Of a stretch of 57,889 bases of DNA, positions 35,487-44,661 are shown piece by piece. The stretch lies in NCBI GenBank assembly GCA_000508865.1, contig BAHP02000013.1:1-57889 (forward strand). The letters run 5' to 3'. Numbering within the stretch: position 1 is the stretch's first letter; each line of letters starts with the position of its first letter. The translations under genes were made by a program, and so were the position numbers. The notes under the pieces were generated by a model, which saw only the letters and a program-made list of their open reading frames with translations, did not search any database and was not told the origin of the DNA. Source of the stretch: Clostridiales bacterium VE202-01 (GTDB taxonomy: Bacteria; Bacillota_I; Bacilli_A; Erysipelotrichales; Coprobacillaceae).

Positions 35487-37797
35487 TACTCAAAATAAAC
35501 TAAGGTTGCCCCTAGTCCTCCTTCATTAGGTCCCCCATCACGATAACTAACAACATTTTTATTCTTCTCTAACATCTTTCTAACACCATTTCTCAAAACA
35601 CCAGTACCCATACCATGAATGATCCTTACCATCGAATAGTTATTGACTAGAGCATCATCTAAAAACTTATCAACTAAAAGCATCGCCTCTTCATAACGTT
35701 TACCAATAATATTTAATTCAAAGCTCTGATTAGTTGATTTACGTAATGATTTAAGATTAGATCTAACTTTTTTAGGCTTAACTTTTTTAGAAATAAAACT
35801 AACTTCTTCAGGTTTAGCATTTAGTTTCAAGCCACTCATATTGATCGTCAAGATACCTTTTTTATTGATCGAAAGAATTTCCCCCTGGCGATTAGCTGAC
35901 AATACTTTAACGACATCACCTACTTGATATTCACGTTTTTCTTCATTGATCAGTTTCTTTTCTTCATGTTTTAATAAATCTAGATTTCTTTTAGCATCGA
36001 TTACTACATGTTGTTTTAAAACGGCATGTTTTTTAGATCCTCAACAACTAAATCGATTTCCTGCTTTGAATCCTCTAATAATTGATTAGCTTCTTTTTTA
36101 GCTTTTTCCATTAAATCATCTTTTTGTTTTTCAAAATTATTAATCAAACGATTATATTTATTTAATTTATTTTCAGCTTCTTGCGCTAAAATTTCTAAAC
36201 GATCTCTTTCAAGCTGAACTTGAGTCAATTCATTTTGCAGCTTTTCAAGCAGTTTATCACTATCAGTTAAACTGCTTTCTTTGATCTGATAAGCTAATTC
36301 AACGATTTCTTGTTTCAAACCTAGACGTGAAGAAATTTCAATCGCATAAGAATTACCAACACTACCTTCGATCAAACGATATGTTGGCGCCATATTTTCC
36401 TGATCAAATTCAACTGCTGCTACTAAAATATATTCTTCATTTTTAGCAAATTCCTTTAAAGCTGAATAATGAGTTGAAGCAACGATCAAAGGATTTACCT
36501 GGTGCAAATAGCGTAAAATAGCTTCAGCAATACTCTGCCCTTCTTTAGGATCAGTTCCAGAACCAATTTCGTCTAATAATACTAAAGACCGTTCACTTAC
36601 TTCATTAGTAATTTCCACTAAACGTTTCATATGACTAGAAAAAGTTGATAAAGACTGTTCAATTGACTGTTCATCACCCAAATCTACACAGATCTGATCA
36701 AACATTGGCACAACAGCCTGATTACAAGGCAGTGCCATCCCACATAAAGCCATTAAACTAAGTAAACCAGCGGTTTTTAAAACAACTGTTTTCCCACCCG
36801 TATTTGATCCACTGATCAATAACATTCGTTTAGGATCATTTAAAACAATGCTGTTGGCAACTACTTTATCTTTATCGATCAAAGGATGGCGCGCTTTAAT
36901 CAAGTTAAAGTGATGATAATCTTCACTTACATCAGGAACGATTCCATCAATTTGAACCCCATAACCAGCTTTAGCAAAAATGACATCAATTTCAACTAAT
37001 AATTCTTGATCTTCATGTAAAAGATCATAATTATCTTTGATCATTTTTGATAATTCCATCAAGATTCGGTTGATTTCCCTTAGTTCATCATCACGAGCGT
37101 GAACTAACTGGTTATTCATCGAAACAATAACTTCTGGTTCAATAAACATGGTTTGCCCCGTCGCTGACATAGCATGTACGATTCCTTTAACATTATTTTT
37201 ATTTCCGGCTTTGACTGGCAATACTAAATGATTATTACGACTTGAAATAGCTTCTTGCGACAAATAGTCTTTATTAGCTGTCTTTACTTGTTCGATCTTA
37301 GTTCTAATATTAGCTTCGATCGATAGAATCTGGCGTCTAATTCTTTTAAGTTCTTTACTGGCACTATCTAAAACATTACCACTGCTGTCAATACAGCGAT
37401 TGATTTCTTTTAATAACTGTTTTGGTAAAATGAGCTGATTACATAATTGGATCAATTCATTTTCTTCAAGTTCTTTTTCTGATAAATAATTAGTTATTTC
37501 TTTTACATTATTTAATAAATAAACGATTTGAACAAAATCTTCCCCAAATAAAGTCCCATCTTTATTAGCTTTTAATAATAATGGTTCAACATCATTATAA
37601 TGGCCAATTGGTAAACGACCATATTTATAAATCAAACGCATCGCCTGATCTAAATATTTTTGGTCTAATTTTAAATCTTCTAAATCTTGATAAGGCGCTA
37701 AAGAATCAATTTTATCTTTAGCTAAAAGACTAACTCCAAAAGCTTTAACTTTATCTTTAATTTGATTAAATTCTAATGTATCATATATATTTTTCAT
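35486..37797 (-). CDS. mutS2: Endonuclease MutS2 (one-base frameshift at 36029-36034)
   Basis: MutS-related ATPase with C-terminal Smr nuclease domain, acting in recombination suppression and collided-ribosome rescue. Start MKNIYDTLEFNQIKDKVKAF, Walker A LLISGSNTGGKTVVL, Walker B LVLLDEIGSGTDP, a coiled coil, then the frame stops at 36016 after DLKNMPF. One more A in the A6 tract gives DLKKHAVLKQHVVIDAKRN and joins a KOW-like linker (EYQVGDVVKVLSANRQGEI) and the Smr domain (IIGKRYEEAMLLVDKFLDDA, VRIIHGMGTGVLR) for about 770 residues. It follows cvpA almost without gap, the standard order. Confidence 0.94.
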
Positions 37798-37798
37798 C

Positions 37799-38608
37799 CT
37801 ACTCACTCACTATTATTTTACTTAATATTTTATCTACATCTATTTTACTACGATCCACCTTTGATAACAATCTTGATACTTCATCATACTGCTGTTGATC
37901 AAGATTAACAGGTTCTTGTATTTCATCTATATCATCATAATATTTTAATAAAGTATTTTCTAGTTTTGCCTGATCGATCAAGCCATTATCATATGCATTA
38001 TTTAATGAAAGTGAAACCATGTAAATATTACTAGCATCAAAGCTATCATAGTTTATCCCATCACTAATTACCTGACCAACAACATCTAACGATTCAATTT
38101 CGTCAGTAACTACTGGTACCAACTCTAAAATTTTTTTAGCAACGATAGTATCATCAATACTTTCTTTACCTCCTGGAATAATCGGCATGACAACAAAGAT
38201 CAAAGCTAAATAAATATTAATAATTCCGCCAATCAAACTAACAACGATTCCCAATAATCGATCTAACTGCTCAAAAATACTAAAAGTATAAATAATATTT
38301 TTCAAAAGTGGTTTAACCGCTTTTCCCAACAAGAATAATATCATTTTTAAAACAATAAATAAGATAATAAAAATAATAAATCGATTTACTGTTTTTCCGA
38401 TCATCTCACCTAATCCCTCAACTTTATATACTGTATAAATACTTGACAGTGGTGAAGATGCATATAAAGCTATCAATAAGGAAATAATTGTCGCTAAAAG
38501 ATCATAAGCGCGATAAACAAATCCCTTAATATATCCAAAAATCAACATTAATACCAAAACAAATACAATTATTATGTCAATAAAAATTGAATTTACAACA
38601 AAACTCAT
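37799..38608 (-). CDS. CvpA-family membrane protein
   Basis: 269 residues, four membrane helices in the first 150 (IIIVFVLVLMLIFGYIKGFV, then LLATIISLLIALYA), with the GYIKGFVxxxYD motif typical of CvpA. The family is implicated in colicin V production and envelope integrity. The C-terminal soluble 120 residues are less conserved. Divergent from rnhC and upstream of mutS2, as yshB is in Bacillus. Confidence 0.88.
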   Translation of the reverse strand: MSFVVNSIFIDIIIVFVLVLMLIFGYIKGFVYRAYDLLATIISLLIALYASSPLSSIYTVYKVEGLGEMIGKTVNRFIIFIILFIVLKMILFLLGKAVKPLLKNIIYTFSIFEQLDRLLGIVVSLIGGIINIYLALIFVVMPIIPGGKESIDDTIVAKKILELVPVVTDEIESLDVVGQVISDGINYDSFDASNIYMVSLSLNNAYDNGLIDQAKLENTLLKYYDDIDEIQEPVNLDQQQYDEVSRLLSKVDRSKIDVDKILSKIIVSE

Positions 38609-38670
38609 GGAAACACCTCAATTTCTTTTAATATACATTGTAGCAAAACAAATTTATACTGTCAAAAAGT

Positions 38671-38698
38671 TTGAAAATATGTTATACTGAAATAGTAG
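38671..38698 (+). promoter_or_regulatory. Promoter of rnhC
   Basis: TTGAAA, 16-base spacer, TATACT, 18 bases before the rnhC start codon. Confidence 0.65.
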
Positions 38699-38715
38699 GA
38701 CTAGGAGGACAAGTA

Positions 38716-39495
38716 ATGAACATGAATGTAGTGAGAAATAATAGTTCAAAAAGAATGAATGTTATTAATATGCATGCTTACGATAAACTTGTAGCTTTTA
38801 GCGACTCTAGTACAGCTAACAGCAGTAATATATCTAATACCTATGTAAATCTTAATCATATTGGTTGTGATGAAACTGGTTCTAGTGATTTTTTCGGACC
38901 ATTATGTGTTGTTGCCTGTTACATAGATGAACGTGATTTTGATTGGTTAGTCAGCCTTGGAGTGCGGGATCCAAAAGATATGGATAATCATGAACTTGTT
39001 CGTATCGCTAGGGAAATAAAAGATCGACTAATTTATAGTTTGTTGATTTTAGATAATTCGCATTATAATGCTATGGTAAAAGCTGGTAATAATTTAGCTA
39101 ATATCAAAGCAAAATTATATAATCAAGCTGTAACTAATGTTATGCAAAAAGTAGGTATGCCGGTCAAAGACAAACTAGTCAATCAGTTTGTTTCCCCAAA
39201 AACGTATTATAATTATTTAAAAAATGAAGTAATTGTTGTGAAAGATTTGACCTTTGTTCAAAAAGGAGAAGAAAAGTATTTAGCCATAGTTTGTTCAATG
39301 ATATTATCGAAATATGCTTATTTACAATATTTCACTAATATGTCACGGAGTTTAAAAATGAAATTACCTCACGGTAACAGTAGCACTATCGACTCAATTG
39401 CAATTGAAATTGCAAAGAAATACGGACCTAAAATGTTAAACAAAGTTACAAAAACCAACATGACTAATTACAAGCGAATTAAAGATTTAATTTAG
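38716..39495 (+). CDS. rnhC: Ribonuclease HIII
   Basis: Cleaves RNA in RNA-DNA hybrids. 259 residues from the ATG at 38716 (AGGAGGACAAGTA in front). Catalytic motif IGCDETGSSDFFGP near residue 60, then the conserved VRDPKDMDNHE and IVCSMILSKYAYL. The N-terminal TBP-like substrate-binding extension of RNase HIII is short (about 55 residues), below the usual 80-90. Divergent to cvpA-mutS2, as in Bacillus. Confidence 0.92.
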   Translation: MNMNVVRNNSSKRMNVINMHAYDKLVAFSDSSTANSSNISNTYVNLNHIGCDETGSSDFFGPLCVVACYIDERDFDWLVSLGVRDPKDMDNHELVRIAREIKDRLIYSLLILDNSHYNAMVKAGNNLANIKAKLYNQAVTNVMQKVGMPVKDKLVNQFVSPKTYYNYLKNEVIVVKDLTFVQKGEEKYLAIVCSMILSKYAYLQYFTNMSRSLKMKLPHGNSSTIDSIAIEIAKKYGPKMLNKVTKTNMTNYKRIKDLI

Positions 39496-39521
39496 GGTAA
39501 CATTGTTATCCTTTTTTATTA
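39494..39521 (+). terminator. rnhC terminator
   Basis: GGGTAAC/GTTATCC hairpin followed by TTTTTT. The gap 39496-39850 holds this, the dCMP deaminase terminator and otherwise only AT-rich sequence. Confidence 0.8.
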
Positions 39522-39781
39522 TGCTTTTTTTATTTTTAAATATACTTTATTTGTTTATCTTATAATTCAACAAAACCAGCTTCTATTAAACTAGAACATT
39601 TTTCAATCGATAATATTGTAATCATGCCTAAAAAACAATAGAAGAATCCCTGTAAAACCAAAGAAAAATCTACAGAGGAAATATCACCCATCAAAATTTT
39701 GAAGCAATTCCCACAATCATTCAAACTTTTCATTAAAATAACGCAACCATTAAAGAAAAGTATATATAATTAAGGTTAAAG

Positions 39782-39821
39782 AGCTGTAATGAATAGCTAA
39801 AAACTATTTCATTACAGCCCT
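39782..39821 (-). terminator. dCMP deaminase gene terminator
   Basis: Long hairpin GGGCTGTAATGAAATAG/CTATTCATTACAGCTC with a short A/T loop on the minus strand. Confidence 0.82.
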
Positions 39822-39850
39822 TCGATCATCAAACCTTTTTAACTTAACAG

Positions 39851-40315
39851 CTATTTGACTTCAATTGTAAAAGGAGGCACTTTCGTATACTTAACTCCTG
39901 CAACATCCAACATTCTTTTAGCAGCACGATCACTGTCAGTCCCGTTATATTTATCATCCTCATAAATAATTTCACCAATACCACTTTGAATGATTGCTTT
40001 AACACATTCATGACATGGAAATAACGAAACATAGATTCGACATCCTTTTAAATTTCCAGTACTATTTAAAATTGCATTTAACTCTGCATGAACTACATAA
40101 GGATATTTTGTATCATACAATTCTCCTTCTCTAACTTCCCAGGGAAATTCATTATCCTCACATCCCCAAGGCAATCCATTATAGCCAACTCCTACGATCT
40201 TATTATCAGAATTAACAATACATGCCCCTACTTGAGTATTAGGATCTTTAGAACGATAAGCTGATAGTTTAGCTACTCCCATAAAATATTGAGTCCAGTT
40301 AATTATCTTACTCAT
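39851..40315 (-). CDS. dCMP deaminase
   Basis: 154 residues with the cytidine-deaminase zinc site: HAELNAIL and SLFPCHECVKAI, plus GACIVNSDNKIVGVGYNGLP at the front. Deaminates dCMP to dUMP to feed thymidylate synthesis; ComEB in Bacillus. Overlaps the pseudouridine synthase gene by 8 bases. Confidence 0.93.
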   Translation of the reverse strand: MSKIINWTQYFMGVAKLSAYRSKDPNTQVGACIVNSDNKIVGVGYNGLPWGCEDNEFPWEVREGELYDTKYPYVVHAELNAILNSTGNLKGCRIYVSLFPCHECVKAIIQSGIGEIIYEDDKYNGTDSDRAAKRMLDVAGVKYTKVPPFTIEVK

Positions 40316-41228
40316 TTATCATTTCCTCCTCTAATTCATTTAATTTAGCTTTAAAATAATCTGGTAATTCACTTTCAAATTCTAGATATTTTTGCGTCAC
40401 CGGATGAATAAAACCTAATTTTTTAGCGTGTAAAAACTGTCCATGACTAAAATCATCTTTACGACGTCCATATTTAGGATCACCATATACCGGATAACCA
40501 ATATAACTCATGTGAACTCTAATTTGATGTGTCCGCCCTGTTTCAAGCCGACATTCAATCAAACTCATACTTTTATAACGTTTTAAAACGGTAAAGTTAG
40601 TTATCGCCTCTTTACTATTATTTCTAGTAACACACATACTTTGACGATCTTTAGGATTACGCCCGATCGGAGCATCGATCTTACCTTTTACATGAGGGAT
40701 CAAACCATGAACAAGCGCTACATATCTTCTTGTTACAGTATGATTTTTTAATTGAATTGATAAAGAACGATGGGCTGCGTCATTTTTAGCAATCATCAAT
40801 AACCCGCTTGTTTCCTTATCAATTCGATGTACGATTCCCGGCCGATTGACTCCATTGATTCCTGAAAGATCTTGACAATGAAATAATAAAGCGTTAACTA
40901 AAGTTCCTTTGGTAATTCCCGGTGAAGGATGAACGATCATTCCTGTTGGCTTATCTACAACAATAACGTCTTTATCCTCATAAACTATCTTTAATGGAAT
41001 ATCTTCAGGTTCGATATCTAAATCAATATTATCTTCCATCATAATTTCAATTTGATCATTTAACTTAGTTTTATAACCAGCTTTAGCTACTTTACCATTT
41101 ACAAGAACAGATCCATTACTAATCATTTCCTGAATTTGCGTTCTTGATAGATCTTTCATCTTTAAAGCAATTACTTTATCTAACCGACAATTATTTTCAT
41201 CTTCAATAACTAAATTATATTTTTCCAT
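40308..41228 (-). CDS. RluD-family 23S rRNA pseudouridine synthase
   Basis: 306 residues from MEKYNLVIEDENNCRLDKVI. An S4 RNA-binding domain (SRTQIQEMISNGSVLVNGKV) is followed by the catalytic core with the Asp motif HRIDKETSGLLMIAK and CRLETGRTHQIRVH. Immediately downstream of lspA, the same order as Bacillus lspA-rluD (ylyB). Which uridines it modifies (1911/1915/1917 in RluD) is inferred. Confidence 0.94.
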   Translation of the reverse strand: MEKYNLVIEDENNCRLDKVIALKMKDLSRTQIQEMISNGSVLVNGKVAKAGYKTKLNDQIEIMMEDNIDLDIEPEDIPLKIVYEDKDVIVVDKPTGMIVHPSPGITKGTLVNALLFHCQDLSGINGVNRPGIVHRIDKETSGLLMIAKNDAAHRSLSIQLKNHTVTRRYVALVHGLIPHVKGKIDAPIGRNPKDRQSMCVTRNNSKEAITNFTVLKRYKSMSLIECRLETGRTHQIRVHMSYIGYPVYGDPKYGRRKDDFSHGQFLHAKKLGFIHPVTQKYLEFESELPDYFKAKLNELEEEMINE

Positions 41229-41700
41229 GTATATACTCCTCAAAAACAATCTCAATAATTATTAATATCACGCCAATCACAACTGCCATATCAGCAACAT
41301 TAAAAATAGGAAAATTATAATTAAATATAACTACATCGATAAAATCACGAACATAGCCATACATTACACGATCAATCAAATTTCCCGCCATTCCCGCAAA
41401 TGTAAGCACCAACCCAAAGCGCGTCAACACTTCATTGCGACGTGTTTTCATAAAAAAGACGATCATTAAAACAGCTGATACTAACGCTACAATAATAAAG
41501 AGCCATAAATGTCCTGCCAGCATCCCCCAGGCAACACCAGTATTATGCGCATATGTAAAATAAAAAAAGTTGTTGATTATCTCTTGCGATTGCCCTAATT
41601 GCATCGATGAAGATACCAGATGTTTAGTAAACTGGTCACCACCAGTGATTACTATTAGTGTTATTAAATATAATAATTTATTTCTTTTTGTTAAATTCAT
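41215..41700 (-). CDS. lspA: Lipoprotein signal peptidase
   Basis: 161 residues, four membrane spans, with the catalytic aspartate motifs AGNLIDRV and FNVADMAVV and the conserved NTGVAWGML. Cleaves prolipoproteins after lipidation. The ATG at 41700 follows GGGTGATAAAA; the end overlaps the pseudouridine synthase gene. Confidence 0.97.
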   Translation of the reverse strand: MNLTKRNKLLYLITLIVITGGDQFTKHLVSSSMQLGQSQEIINNFFYFTYAHNTGVAWGMLAGHLWLFIIVALVSAVLMIVFFMKTRRNEVLTRFGLVLTFAGMAGNLIDRVMYGYVRDFIDVVIFNYNFPIFNVADMAVVIGVILIIIEIVFEEYIHGKI

Positions 41701-41768
41701 TTTTATCACCCACCGACATTATACAATAATCTTTACTTAACCACAATAAAATAAAGAGCCAAGGCCCT

Positions 41769-42422
41769 TTATAAAATATAAATAATAACTGCCAAAAAAT
41801 GAAACGCTGAACCAACCATTACAAAAATATGAAATAATTCATGAAACCCAAACTGCTTAAACCAATTAGGTTTTTTTACAATATAAATAATAGCTCCTAA
41901 AGTATAACTAATACCACCTAAAGCAATTAAAACAAAGCAGCCCCCAGGAACATTTTTAAAAGCCGGAAAGTCAAAAACTAAAGCCCAGCCCATCAAAAGA
42001 TAAAAAACCGTTGAAATAAAGCGTGGCGCTTTCATCCAAAATAATTTAATCATTATCCCCAGTAAAGCAATTGACCAAATCACAGCTAAAAAATAAAAAT
42101 TATGAGGATAATCTAAATACGTTAAGCAAATAGGCGTATATGTTCCCGCAATCAAAATATAGATCATTGAATGATCCAATTTTCTTAAAAACAGTTTTAC
42201 TTTATTATTTATAGCTGCATTATAATAATGATATATGCTACTAGCACTATACAATGCAATTGACGATAAACTAAATACTGTTATTCCAATTATCGTTAAT
42301 TTATCGGATCTTTCGATTATTGCAATTACCATCATTAAAACCAGCATCAGCGCTGATAAAAGAGCACCAATGAAATGTGTTTTACAACTAATTGGATCCA
42401 TAGCTTTATCAAGTTTTCTCAT
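41769..42422 (-). CDS. Hemolysin III / PAQR-family membrane protein
   Basis: 217 residues with seven predicted membrane spans. Family motifs: KTHFIGALLSALMLV near the N-terminus, SSIYHYYNA, LRKLDHSMIYILIAGTYTP and the C-terminal GFHELFHIFVMVGSAFHF, whose His residues form the PAQR zinc site. The Bacillus homologue is YqfA/YplQ type; function uncertain despite the name. Confidence 0.93.
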   Translation of the reverse strand: MRKLDKAMDPISCKTHFIGALLSALMLVLMMVIAIIERSDKLTIIGITVFSLSSIALYSASSIYHYYNAAINNKVKLFLRKLDHSMIYILIAGTYTPICLTYLDYPHNFYFLAVIWSIALLGIMIKLFWMKAPRFISTVFYLLMGWALVFDFPAFKNVPGGCFVLIALGGISYTLGAIIYIVKKPNWFKQFGFHELFHIFVMVGSAFHFLAVIIYIL

Positions 42423-42466
42423 ATCAAGACCTCCTTATGTAGTATTGATAACTATATTATATATTT

Positions 42467-42494
42467 ATATTAACACTAATAAAGAATATGTCAA
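42467..42494 (-). promoter_or_regulatory. Promoter of the hemolysin III gene
   Basis: TTGACA, 16-base spacer, TAATAT on the minus strand, back to back with the plus-strand promoter at 42502-42530. Confidence 0.6.
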
Positions 42495-42501
42495 CTATAT
42501 A

Positions 42502-42530
42502 TTGCAATAAAGATATAAATAAGTTAAAAT
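42502..42530 (+). promoter_or_regulatory. Promoter of the DUF1836 gene
   Basis: TTGCAA, 17-base spacer, TAAAAT, 18 bases upstream of the start codon at 42548. Confidence 0.6.
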
Positions 42531-42547
42531 ATTTTTGAGGTGAGACC

Positions 42548-43087
42548 ATGGATAAATTAACTGAAATCGTTAATAAGACAGCTAATAAAACTGATTTAAA
42601 AAGTCAAGATATTCCATCATTGGATCTTTATATGGATCAAATCATGACATTGTTTGAAAATAACCTAAAAGACAATAAACGTTATGAAGATGATAAAATT
42701 CTTACTAAAACTATGATCAATAATTATTCTAAAGCAGGAGTTATCAAACCTGTTAAAGGTAAAAAGTATACTAAAGAACAAATCATTGGCATGTTACTGA
42801 TCTATAATCTAAAAAATACCATTACCATTCAAGAGATAAAAGAAATCTTAACACCTATTTATGAAACAGATGAAAGTTTAGAAGATATCTATGATCGTTT
42901 CATCAATATCAAATCCAAACAAACTCAGCAGCTGGAACCCTTAGTTAAAAATATCATTGAATCTTATCAGCTTGATATCAATGACAAAAATGAGCGTTTG
43001 ATAACTATTATGGTTTTATCTGCTTTAGCTAATCAATTAACTAATATTATCGAAGGAATCATTGACAGCTTTTATAAGGAGTTTTAG
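42548..43087 (+). CDS. DUF1836 protein
   Basis: 179 residues, all-helical. The DUF1836 pattern is visible: SLDLYMDQIMTLFENNL, LTKTMINNYSKAGVIKPV (a MerR-like helix-turn-helix) and KYTKEQIIGMLLIYNLKNTI. The family is probably DNA-binding but uncharacterised. The start follows GAGGTGAGACC. Sits just upstream of, and in the same direction as, the metF operon, separated by a terminator that carries the metF promoter. Confidence 0.85.
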   Translation: MDKLTEIVNKTANKTDLKSQDIPSLDLYMDQIMTLFENNLKDNKRYEDDKILTKTMINNYSKAGVIKPVKGKKYTKEQIIGMLLIYNLKNTITIQEIKEILTPIYETDESLEDIYDRFINIKSKQTQQLEPLVKNIIESYQLDINDKNERLITIMVLSALANQLTNIIEGIIDSFYKEF

Positions 43088-43110
43088 TTGACTAAAACTC
43101 CTGTTTTTTT
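43078..43110 (+). terminator. Terminator after the DUF1836 gene
   Basis: AGGAGTTTTAG/CTAAAACTCCT hairpin overlapping the gene's stop codon, followed by seven T. Confidence 0.85.
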
Positions 43111-43115
43111 ATAAT
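43088..43115 (+). promoter_or_regulatory. Promoter of the metF-metH operon, embedded in the upstream terminator
   Basis: TTGACT, 16-base spacer, TATAAT. The -35 lies in the loop and 3' arm of the preceding terminator hairpin and the spacer contains its T tract, so one sequence ends one transcript and begins the next. No SAM or cobalamin riboswitch fits in the short leader. Confidence 0.65.
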
Positions 43116-43145
43116 TAACGTAATTTATCGATGGAGGAAAAACAC

Positions 43146-44036
43146 ATGAAAATTATTGATTTATTACTTAAAAGACCAACGTTGTCATTTGAAATATTTC
43201 CACCAAAAAATCATGATGGTGACATTAGCTCGATCTATCACACTATTGATGAGCTTTCTAAATTAAATCCTGATTTTATCTCAGTTACATATGGAGCTGG
43301 TGGTTCAACAACAAGAAATACTGTTGAAATAGCTTCAAAGATAAAAAAAGATTATCATATTGAAGCTGTTGCTCACTTAAGCTGTATCGATGCAACGCCA
43401 GAGCAACTGATTCAAACTATTGACTCTTTAAAAGCAAATAATATTGAAAACATTCTGGCTTTACGCGGTGATTATCCTAAAAATTACGATCCTAACACTG
43501 CTCCTTATTACTATAAACACGCTAGTGAATTAAATGAATTTATTAGTAAAAATTATCCTGATACTTTTTGTCTAAGCGGAGCTTGTTATCCTGAGGTTCA
43601 TCAAGATGCCGATTCTTTAGAAAGTGATCTGGAAGCATTAAAGAAAAAAGTCGATGCGGGGGCTCAATATCTAATTACACAGATCTTCTTTGACAATAAT
43701 TATTATTATCGCTTAGTTAGAGAAGCTCGAGCTAGAGGCATCAATGTACCGATCATCGCCGGAATAATGCCAGCTACTAATTCTAAATCACTATTAAATA
43801 TCGCTAAATTAAGTGGCTGCAATATTCCATATAACTTATCAGCAATGATTGAGCGCTTTAGAAACAATCCTCAGGCAATGAAAGAAGTAGGTTTAAATTA
43901 TGCGACTTATCAAATAATTGATTTAATTACTAATGGTGTTGATGGTATTCATCTTTATACGATGAATAAACCCGAAATAGCTAAAGAAATATTACTTAGA
44001 ACTAATAATATTTTCGCTGAATTTATTAATGATTAA
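43146..44036 (+). CDS. metF: Methylenetetrahydrofolate reductase
   Basis: 296 residues from MKIIDLLLKRPTLSFEIFPP. TIM-barrel FAD enzyme making 5-methyl-THF for MetH. Motifs: SFEIFPPK with catalytic Glu, VTYGAGGSTR-like SVTYGAGGST, ALRGDYP, and QIFFDNNYYYRL with GIMPATN. An in-frame upstream ATG (43131) is rejected because its GGAGG is the ribosome site for the ATG at 43146. First gene of a three-gene methionine operon with overlaps. Confidence 0.96.
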   Translation: MKIIDLLLKRPTLSFEIFPPKNHDGDISSIYHTIDELSKLNPDFISVTYGAGGSTTRNTVEIASKIKKDYHIEAVAHLSCIDATPEQLIQTIDSLKANNIENILALRGDYPKNYDPNTAPYYYKHASELNEFISKNYPDTFCLSGACYPEVHQDADSLESDLEALKKKVDAGAQYLITQIFFDNNYYYRLVREARARGINVPIIAGIMPATNSKSLLNIAKLSGCNIPYNLSAMIERFRNNPQAMKEVGLNYATYQIIDLITNGVDGIHLYTMNKPEIAKEILLRTNNIFAEFIND

Positions 44037-44661
44037 AAAAAATGCGTTAAAATATTTAGGCTACTTAGATGATCAAGCCGATGAACAAACAAATAGACTT
44101 TTAGATGAATGTTTATTAGAACTTGAAAAGTTAAAGCCAAAATTCATGTATCAAATCTTTTCATTAGAACACCATCCTTTATTAATTAAAGAATTAAATC
44201 TCTCTCTCGAATATCCTGATTTAATCGATTTATTTGATAGTTGTGATAAAGTCGTGGTCATTGCCTGCACTTTAGGAATTGAATTGGATAAATTATTACG
44301 TTACTATGCCATGATCGACATGACTAAAATGACTGTCATGGATGCTTTAGCTAGTAGTTATATTGAAATTAAATGTGATGAATTTGAAGAAAAGCAAAAT
44401 TTTGGCAAGCGTACTTTTCGTTTTTGCCCTGGCTATGGTAATGTCCCTCTTGAACTCAATCATAAATTAGCAAACGCTTTAAATTGTAATAAGCATATTG
44501 GTTTAACTGTTCAAGAAAATAATTTATTATTACCACAAAAATCTATGATTGGTTTAATTGGTATTGGTGATGAAAAATTAACTAAACATTGTTTTTCATG
44601 TATAAACTTAGAAAATTGTATATATAGAAAGAAGGGACAAAGATGCTACAAAAAAGATTAA
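44029..44661 (+). CDS. MetH reactivation-domain protein (separate polypeptide)
   Basis: 210 residues resembling the B12-dependent methionine synthase activation domain (PF02965): VVVIACTLGIELDKLLRYYA and the SAM-site motif FRFCPGYGNVPLE, then LLLPQKSMIGLIGIG. In E. coli this domain is the C-terminus of MetH; here it is its own gene, overlapping metF by 8 and metH by 19 bases. The C-terminus has a Cys cluster (HCFSCINLENCIYRKKGQRC). It should reduce and remethylate inactive cob(II)alamin in MetH. Confidence 0.88.
   Translation: MIKKNALKYLGYLDDQADEQTNRLLDECLLELEKLKPKFMYQIFSLEHHPLLIKELNLSLEYPDLIDLFDSCDKVVVIACTLGIELDKLLRYYAMIDMTKMTVMDALASSYIEIKCDEFEEKQNFGKRTFRFCPGYGNVPLELNHKLANALNCNKHIGLTVQENNLLLPQKSMIGLIGIGDEKLTKHCFSCINLENCIYRKKGQRCYKKD

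Noticed and set aside
43116-43145. SAM or cobalamin riboswitch before metF
   Set aside because: The leader between the promoter and the start codon is about 25 bases, too short for either aptamer.
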